A stretch of DNA of 5,537 nucleotides, from positions 1 to 5,537 of the forward strand of contig JAKADD010000195.1 of the NCBI GenBank assembly GCA_021820825.1, in the 5' to 3' direction. Origin of the DNA: Bacillota bacterium (GTDB lineage Bacteria; Bacillota; Bacilli; Alicyclobacillales; SLC66). The first letter of the stretch is position 1. Each line of letters begins with the position of its first letter. The translations under genes were made by a program, and so were the position numbers. Below the pieces are notes generated by a model that had not been told where the DNA came from, searched no databases, and saw nothing but the letters and a program-made list of their open reading frames with translations. Positions 1-5,537 of the stretch are shown here, one piece after another.

Positions 1-497
1 GGCAATTGACCGCAGGTGTGCCAGACGCGCAGATCCCTCTTTTGGATGAGGTGCTCGAACTTCTGGAGCAGCGGGGCCGGGCTGGATTTATGGTCAATAT
101 CGAAGTAAAGGCGGATGATTCCGCAGTGGTCGGCATAGAAACCAAAATCGCGCAGGCGGTCAAACAGTTTCGCTACGCGAGCGATGTGACGATTTCCTCA
201 TTTAACCACCACAGTCTGCGGAACTGGAAGATTCTCATGCCGCAAGTGGACACCGGTGTACTCTACATGGAGCACATGGTGGACCCCTGGCTGTACGCCG
301 CGCATCTGGGGGCCAGGGCGTTGCATCCGTATTTTCCCACCGTAACGCCTGATCTGGTGAGAGAATGTCATGCGCGGGGGTTTCTCGTGCGTCCGTTTAC
401 AGTCAATCACACCGCTGATCTGGAATACATGGTGGATTGTGGCGTGGATGCATTGTTTACGGATGACGTATTATCCTGTCAAAAGATGCTGTCGTGA
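1..497 (+). CDS. Glycerophosphodiester phosphodiesterase, C-terminal part (5' end outside window)
   Basis: This is the end of a GDPD-family enzyme, which hydrolyses glycerophosphodiesters to sn-glycerol-3-phosphate and an alcohol. The reading frame is open from the first complete codon (base 3) to a TGA at 495-497, giving about 164 residues. Full-length family members are usually about 240-250 residues, so the N-terminal third, with the catalytic His and the first metal ligands, lies upstream. Visible family blocks are the NIEVK strand (bases 96-110) with the metal-binding Glu, SSFNH (about 195-209), the HP..P block (about 324-338), RPFTVN (about 390-407), where many relatives have W in place of F, and the closing GVDALFTDDV strand (about 441-470). 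The partner gene glpD follows on the same strand after about 70 bases and would consume the product, which suggests cotranscription. No signal peptide can be judged because the start is missing, so cytoplasmic (UgpQ-like) versus secreted (GlpQ-like) is undecided. Confidence 0.9.
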   Translation, partial: QLTAGVPDAQIPLLDEVLELLEQRGRAGFMVNIEVKADDSAVVGIETKIAQAVKQFRYASDVTISSFNHHSLRNWKILMPQVDTGVLYMEHMVDPWLYAAHLGARALHPYFPTVTPDLVRECHARGFLVRPFTVNHTADLEYMVDCGVDALFTDDVLSCQKMLS

Positions 498-566
498 GCA
501 TTCGATCCTGAGGAAGGGTTGGGGGTGGGGCGACAGTCGCGCGAACAGAGAGGCGGGTGTTCGATT

Positions 567-2342
567 ATGCACGGGTTGGCGCTGTCGCGCAATGCGCGTG
601 AAAACCGGATGGCGTACATGGAGTCTGTGGTCTTTGACGTGCTGATCGTCGGCGGCGGAATTACGGGCGCGGGCATTGCGCGTGAAGCGAGTCTGGCTGG
701 ACTGCGGGTGGCGCTCCTGGAGGCGAAAGACTTCGCCGCAGGTACGAGCAGCCGATCGACAAAGCTTTTTCACGGCGGCCTGCGTTATCTGGAGCGGGCG
801 GAATTTCTGCTGGTGCGCGAAGGCGGGCGAGAGCGGGAGGGCATGCAGCGACTGGCGCCGCACCTGGTCCATCCGCTGCCCTTTCTGCTGCCGATCTATC
901 GCAATATGAAATACGGAAAGTTTGCGATGGGTACGGCGGTTTGGCTATATGACAAACTTGCGCAGGTCGATCCTGGCGAACAGCGTGTGGTGCTGTCAGA
1001 GGAGGAGGTGCTGCAGCTTGAGCCGCAGATCAATCCTGACGGGCTGACAGGCGGCGTACTCTATCACGAGTACCTCACGGACGACGCGAGGTGTGTGGTG
1101 ACCGTTTTGCGCGCGGCGGAGGAACTCGGAGCGGTGAGTCTCAACTACGCGCCTGTCACCGGACTGCTCTACGAGGATGGCGCCTTGTGCGGGGCGCGGG
1201 CGCAGGATCTTGAAACCGGACGCAACGTCGAAGTGCGGGCAAAAATCGTGATCAACGCGACGGGCCCCTGGATTGAAGACGTCAGAGAATTCGACCGCGT
1301 TGCGCCGCCCGCAAAGGGAAGCCAGCAGATGCACAGCGCAGGGCGCACGGAGCATGGAACTGCGCCAGAGTCCAAAATCCTGCACAGTCGCGGCGTACAC
1401 ATTGTGTTTTCGCGGACGCGCTTCCCCATTGACCATGCGCTCGCGGTCCAGACGCCAGACGGGCGCCTGCTGTTCATCATCCCGCGTGAGGACCGTACTT
1501 ACGTCGGCACGACTGATGAACTGTACCAGGGGGATCTGTACCATCCGGACATTCTGGAGCGCGATGTGGAGTATTTGCTCGACCTGGTGAACGGTGTGTT
1601 TCCGGGGCTGCGGGCCGAACCTTCCGATATCATTGGCCAGTGGTCGGGCGTTCGGCCGCTGGTGTATGAACCCGGAAAAGCATCGAAAGACGTATCGCGG
1701 CGGGATCAAATAGGGGTCTCTCCTTCGGGACTCGTAACCATTGCGGGCGGGAAATTGACCGCCTGGCGCAAAATGGCGGAAGAAGTCATGGATACGGTCT
1801 ATGAACATACGGAGTTGGCGGACCGGCTGGGCGGCGTCAGCGCCTTGCTGACGGAACGGGCGAAAACTCTCTCGTCGGTTGCCCCGCTTCCCGGCGGCCT
1901 GTCGATCCCGCCGAAAGGGATGGCTGACTGGATCAAGGAAGAGTCCGCCCGTCTGTACGCTTTGGCCGGAGTGAGCGCAGAGGACGGCGAGATGCTGGCG
2001 CGCCGGTATGGGGATGAGGCGGGGCGCGTCGCGCTGTACGGCAATGCGGCGGAGGCCTGTCGCATCGCCCCTCAGGTGCCGCTGCTGCGTGGGGAACTCC
2101 GGTACCTGGTGGAGTGCGAAATGGCGGTCCACCTTTCTGATGTCATTGTGCGCAGAACAGGGTTGGGCTGGTTTGGCGGCTACGAGGCGGTGCGGGCTCT
2201 CGAGGAGGTCGCGGCCGAGATGGCGGCTCTATGCGGCTGGAGTGCGGCGGAGACGCAAGCCGAGATCGCCGACTGCTGGCGCGAAAGCTACTGGAGCGAC
2301 CGAGACCTCTACAAACCGGGAGTACTCCACGTTCAGGGCTAG
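567..2342 (+). CDS. glpD: Aerobic glycerol-3-phosphate dehydrogenase (FAD, quinone-linked)
   Basis: The enzyme oxidises sn-glycerol-3-phosphate to dihydroxyacetone phosphate using FAD and passes electrons to membrane quinones (EC 1.1.5.3), as a peripheral membrane protein. From ATG 567 it has 591 residues; B. subtilis GlpD is about 555. The FAD-binding Rossmann motif GGGITGAG is at residues 29-36. It is followed by the family signature AGTSSRSTKLFHGGLRYL (58-75), NATGPW (230-235), GVHIVF (276-281), IPRE (305-308), YVGTTD (312-317), GVRPLV (361-366), and TIAGGKLTAWRKMAE (391-405), which closes the FAD domain. A helical C-terminal DAO_C-type domain follows with RRTGLGW (529-535). A loop after NATGPW is about 20 residues longer than in B. 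subtilis. I chose ATG 567 because the following RENRMAYM stretch aligns with the B. subtilis N-terminus; a purine-rich AGAGGCGGG (549-557) precedes it. GTG 525, with AGGAAGG at 511-517, and ATG 609 are alternatives. The preceding phosphodiesterase gene supplies its substrate. Confidence 0.96.
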   Translation: MHGLALSRNARENRMAYMESVVFDVLIVGGGITGAGIAREASLAGLRVALLEAKDFAAGTSSRSTKLFHGGLRYLERAEFLLVREGGREREGMQRLAPHLVHPLPFLLPIYRNMKYGKFAMGTAVWLYDKLAQVDPGEQRVVLSEEEVLQLEPQINPDGLTGGVLYHEYLTDDARCVVTVLRAAEELGAVSLNYAPVTGLLYEDGALCGARAQDLETGRNVEVRAKIVINATGPWIEDVREFDRVAPPAKGSQQMHSAGRTEHGTAPESKILHSRGVHIVFSRTRFPIDHALAVQTPDGRLLFIIPREDRTYVGTTDELYQGDLYHPDILERDVEYLLDLVNGVFPGLRAEPSDIIGQWSGVRPLVYEPGKASKDVSRRDQIGVSPSGLVTIAGGKLTAWRKMAEEVMDTVYEHTELADRLGGVSALLTERAKTLSSVAPLPGGLSIPPKGMADWIKEESARLYALAGVSAEDGEMLARRYGDEAGRVALYGNAAEACRIAPQVPLLRGELRYLVECEMAVHLSDVIVRRTGLGWFGGYEAVRALEEVAAEMAALCGWSAAETQAEIADCWRESYWSDRDLYKPGVLHVQG

Positions 2343-2386
2343 GGGAGCAGTGATAAAGTCCGCGATGCAAGGCGCAGTGATTCCAG

Positions 2387-2420
2387 ATATAGCGTCTGAG
2401 GCATTATTCAGGCGCTATAT
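2387..2420. repeat. Inverted repeat / stem-loop downstream of glpD
   Basis: Bases 2387-2399 (ATATAGCGTCTGA) and 2408-2420 (TCAGGCGCTATAT) form a 13-bp stem with one position out of perfect complementarity, which is a G-U pair in + strand RNA. The loop is 8 bases (2400-2407). It begins 44 bases after the glpD stop. No T-run follows on either strand, so it is not a textbook intrinsic terminator. It may act as a weak terminator, an mRNA 3' end stabiliser, or a protein-binding palindrome controlling the permease gene. The structure is directly visible; its role is inference. Confidence 0.65.
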
Positions 2421-2497
2421 GTACCGCTACGCGCCGCCGTGTTTGAGCAGCGACACAGTATTCGGTTCCGGCGGGCAGGAACACTTTAGCAACTTGT

Positions 2498-2504
2498 GAG
2501 GTGA
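2498..2504 (+). promoter_or_regulatory. Strong ribosome binding site of the PiT permease gene
   Basis: GAGGTGA lies 4 bases before ATG 2509 and is a near-complete match to the 3' end of 16S rRNA. It fixes the start of the permease gene. Confidence 0.85.
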
Positions 2505-2508
2505 CACC

Positions 2509-3489
2509 ATGATTTGGGCGTTTCTGTTGCTCGCCATGTTTCAGGCGATTTCCGGGTGGAACGACGGCGGCAACCTGCTTGGTCTGTTTCAGCAGGCGGT
2601 TCCAAAACCGTGGTTGTCCTTTTCTCTGCTGGTCGTCGGTATTGCGCTGGGTCCGCTCATTTTGGGCGCTGGCGTGGCGCATACGATCGGCCGTGATATC
2701 ATTGTACTCAAGGCTGGCGATCTATACGTGCTGAACGAGGCGCTGATCGCAACGCTCATTACCCTGACGCTCAGCTGGTTCATCGGGATGCCCACCAGCA
2801 CATCGCTTGCGCTGGTGGGTGGGTTGATGGGAACGGCCTGGGTGTCATTGGGTCTCCCGTCCATTCACTGGCACGGTTTTTTTATGACGGTGCTGTCAGT
2901 GGGGCTGTCCATCACACTCGGGTTTTTCGCAGGCGCGGGTCTGTATCGAGTAGAACGCAGAGTTCGCAATGCCAGTGAACGGGCATGGCGACCTGTGTGG
3001 ATCAAACTCTCCTATCTGCTGTCCTTCATACAGGGTGTCGCCTATGGCGCCAACGACGCTGAAAAAGCGTTGGGGCTGGCGGCGTTGCTGCTCCTGATCA
3101 GTCACCGCGCCGCGACGTTTGCGGTCACGCCTGCCATTGTTCTCGCTTCGCTTGGAGTCTGGATGATTGGCTGTGTAGTTGGCGGGCAAAGAATCGCGAA
3201 GACGGTGGGCGGCGCTTTTTACCAATTGAAACCAAAACATGTCGTATCGATCCAGGCGGGAGCCGCGGTCGTTGTCGTGGCTGCAGCGGCTCTCGGAGGT
3301 CCTGTAAGCACGACGCAGACACTCGGCAGCGCCCTGATTGGCGTCGGCCATACGTTACGCCATCAGCGGGTGAATCGCAGCAAGGCCGCCCTGCTGTTCA
3401 CCGCATGGGGCCTCACCCTGCCCGTGGCAATGCTGGTCGGCGCGATCACGGCAGGGATTGCCGCGGGTCTCTCTGGGCTGCATTTTTAA
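2509..3489 (+). CDS. PiT-family inorganic anion permease (probable phosphate transporter)
   Basis: This is a 326-residue integral membrane protein of the PiT family (PF01384), secondary transporters that usually move inorganic phosphate with a cation. Family hallmarks are two inverted-repeat copies of the G.ND motif: GWNDGGN at residues 16-22 and GANDAEKALG at 180-189. Each half also has a Pro-Ser/Thr-rich re-entrant block: GMPTSTSLALVGGLMG (93-108) and GGPVSTTQTLGSALIGVG (263-280). Hydrophobic segments span most of the chain, for example about 36-57, 76-96, 123-146, 165-197, 203-225, 248-264 and 294-322, with a basic loop near 147-165. At the position after the S/T-S/T pair, where well-studied PiT proteins often have His, this protein has Leu and Gln. 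The substrate is therefore uncertain; B. subtilis CysP shows that family members can carry sulfate. The gene follows glpD after 166 bases, and phosphate uptake would fit the phospho-ester theme. I am confident of the family but not of the substrate. Confidence 0.9.
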   Translation: MIWAFLLLAMFQAISGWNDGGNLLGLFQQAVPKPWLSFSLLVVGIALGPLILGAGVAHTIGRDIIVLKAGDLYVLNEALIATLITLTLSWFIGMPTSTSLALVGGLMGTAWVSLGLPSIHWHGFFMTVLSVGLSITLGFFAGAGLYRVERRVRNASERAWRPVWIKLSYLLSFIQGVAYGANDAEKALGLAALLLLISHRAATFAVTPAIVLASLGVWMIGCVVGGQRIAKTVGGAFYQLKPKHVVSIQAGAAVVVVAAAALGGPVSTTQTLGSALIGVGHTLRHQRVNRSKAALLFTAWGLTLPVAMLVGAITAGIAAGLSGLHF

Positions 3490-3494
3490 TGCTT

Positions 3495-4241
3495 TCAGCT
3501 TGGAGCAGGCAATTGACCGCTCAGCCACTGCAATGCGTCAGGCAGATGGCGCTGCCAGAATCCCCAAATGTGTTTGCCTTCCTCTTCCCGATATGCGACT
3601 GCCACACCCTGCGCCTCCAGGATCGTTTTCATGTTCCGGTTGGCCGTCAAAAAATCGTATGCGCCTGCGGGAGTTTCCACGGTTGTTTCCGCCAAACCGA
3701 CGATCATGTATGCGGAAAATCCTTCTGCTGTTTTTTGCTCTGTGATAAACTGCAGAAAAGGATCGTAATAGGCGCCTGAAAACAGCAACACGTTCGGCAG
3801 GCGCGCACCCATGCGCTGCGCAAGGTGAAGAGTTGCCACGGCGCCGAGGGAGATTCCTGCCATGGCCCGCGCCGACTTCTCTTGGGAGATGGGGTAAAGG
3901 CGCTCGACAAACGGGATGCATTCTTCTGTCACAAATCGCACATACGCCTCGTGCCTGTTTCCGGACAGCGAATAGTCCTCGGTGCGCTGATCCCTGTTTA
4001 CAGCAATGCCAACGATGATCAGCGGGGTCAGCAGGCCGGACGTGATCAGTTCATTGGCAATGGTGGCGATGCGACCGAGTGAAAAAAATTCATTGCCGTC
4101 GTGACAGTACAGGACAGGGTACAGGCGCCGCCCGTCAAACTCTGGGGGAAGATACACTTTGATGGTTCGATCTTCGGATAAATGAGCACTGTATAGGGTG
4201 TGCCCTTCAATTCTGCGCTTCGTGTACCTGGTTTCGGCCAT
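3495..4241 (-). CDS. Alpha/beta-hydrolase, putative esterase (esterase D-like)
   Basis: This 248-residue protein belongs to the esterase D-like alpha/beta-hydrolase family (PF00756). Relatives include bacillibactin and enterobactin esterases and uncharacterised Bacilli hydrolases such as the YjcH type. The N-terminal strand TIKVYLPPEF (26-35) and YPVLYCHDGNEFF (41-53) lead into the fold. The nucleophile elbow is GISLG (129-133) with Ser131. The likely catalytic His is His224 in GKHIWGFWQRHLPDAL, and the acid is probably in the 182-196 segment (E185, E189 or D196); I cannot decide which. There is no signal peptide, so it is probably cytoplasmic. The start ATG at 4241-4239 is preceded by AAAGGAAG (4255-4248) with 6 bases of spacing, which supports this start. 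The stop lies 5 bases from the convergent permease stop, and the gene is divergent from pdhA. The substrate cannot be told: no siderophore or polysaccharide gene is visible nearby. Confidence 0.85.
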   Translation of the reverse strand: MAETRYTKRRIEGHTLYSAHLSEDRTIKVYLPPEFDGRRLYPVLYCHDGNEFFSLGRIATIANELITSGLLTPLIIVGIAVNRDQRTEDYSLSGNRHEAYVRFVTEECIPFVERLYPISQEKSARAMAGISLGAVATLHLAQRMGARLPNVLLFSGAYYDPFLQFITEQKTAEGFSAYMIVGLAETTVETPAGAYDFLTANRNMKTILEAQGVAVAYREEEGKHIWGFWQRHLPDALQWLSGQLPAPS

Positions 4242-4318
4242 GGTGTGCTTCCTTTCGTTGTTTCAGATATGCAACAGAAAAATGTTCTAATGAAAAGAAG
4301 GTTCGCAACTTTTTTCAA

Positions 4319-4351
4319 TCTGTATTATACTACATTGAGGGTCTGTATTAT
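4319..4351. repeat. 10-base direct repeat in the pdhA/esterase promoter region
   Basis: TCTGTATTAT occurs at 4319-4328 and again at 4342-4351, with starts 23 bases apart (about two helical turns). The first copy overlaps the candidate -10 elements on both strands. It could be a tandem operator or simply AT-rich chance repetition. Confidence 0.4.
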
Positions 4352-4355
4352 CTAA

Positions 4356-5483
<1,128 letters not shown>

Positions 5484-5537
5484 ACTATGGCGCGTGCGCA
5501 TCAGCGGCGCGAGCGCGGCCTATCATCAGAAGAGTGA
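5484..5537 (+). other. Gene-free tail after pdhA, probably intergenic
   Basis: The bases after the pdhA stop are GC-rich and contain no start that reads into a recognisable PdhB N-terminus. A 16-codon frame from ATG 5487 to TGA 5535-5537 lacks a ribosome binding site and looks accidental. The last bases (AGAAGAGTGA) are purine-rich and might be the ribosome binding site of a gene starting just outside. Confidence 0.4.

Noticed and set aside
519..566. glpD starting at TTG 519
   Set aside because: The Shine-Dalgarno AGGAAGG is only 1 base away, and the extra N-terminal residues do not resemble any GlpD. ATG 567 fits the family N-terminus better.
471..872. 133-codon - strand frame across the glpD start
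   Set aside because: It is a shadow of the glpD coding strand, with no ribosome binding site and no family motifs.
996..2132. Long open frame (378 codons) on the - strand inside glpD
   Set aside because: It is fully antisense to a clearly conserved GlpD. The translation is rich in Arg, Pro and His with no recognisable domain, as expected of antisense frames in GC-rich genes.
2347..2381. GCAGTGAT direct repeat (2347-2354 and 2374-2381)
   Set aside because: Only 8 bases, two copies, 27 bases apart; this is readily due to chance and has no associated element.
5487..5537. 16-codon frame ATG to TGA at the window end as a small gene
   Set aside because: It has no ribosome binding site and no resemblance to PdhB or to a known small protein; its end at the window edge is coincidental.

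Overview
The window is an ordinary stretch of a moderately GC-rich bacterial chromosome. It most resembles a member of the Bacilli, perhaps an Alicyclobacillus-like lineage. This is inferred from the strongly Bacillus-type pyruvate dehydrogenase E1 alpha, the B. subtilis-like architecture of GlpD, and GAGGTGA-type ribosome binding sites. I see no RNA gene, CRISPR array, insertion sequence or phage gene.

Left part (1-2342, + strand): the 3' two thirds of a glycerophosphodiester phosphodiesterase gene, then a complete aerobic glycerol-3-phosphate dehydrogenase gene (glpD). The two enzymes act in sequence. The first releases sn-glycerol-3-phosphate from glycerophosphodiesters, and the second oxidises it to dihydroxyacetone phosphate while passing electrons to the quinone pool.

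Middle (2343-3489, + strand): a 166-base gap with a strong 13-bp stem-loop, then a gene for a short PiT-family anion permease with two altered signature motifs. Phosphate is the default substrate guess, which would fit a phospho-ester salvage theme, but the sequence does not fix the substrate.

Right part: a small alpha/beta-hydrolase (esterase D-like) gene on the - strand (3495-4241) meets the permease gene tail to tail with only 5 bases between stops. A 177-base AT-rich divergent promoter region (4242-4418) separates it from pdhA (4419-5483, + strand), the alpha subunit of the pyruvate dehydrogenase E1 component and probably the first gene of a pdh operon that continues past the window. The last 54 bases hold no recognisable gene.

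I found no convincing new biological system. The points most worth checking are the non-canonical PiT motifs, the roughly 20-residue insertion in GlpD, the stem-loop between glpD and the permease, and the repeats and small hairpin upstream of pdhA.
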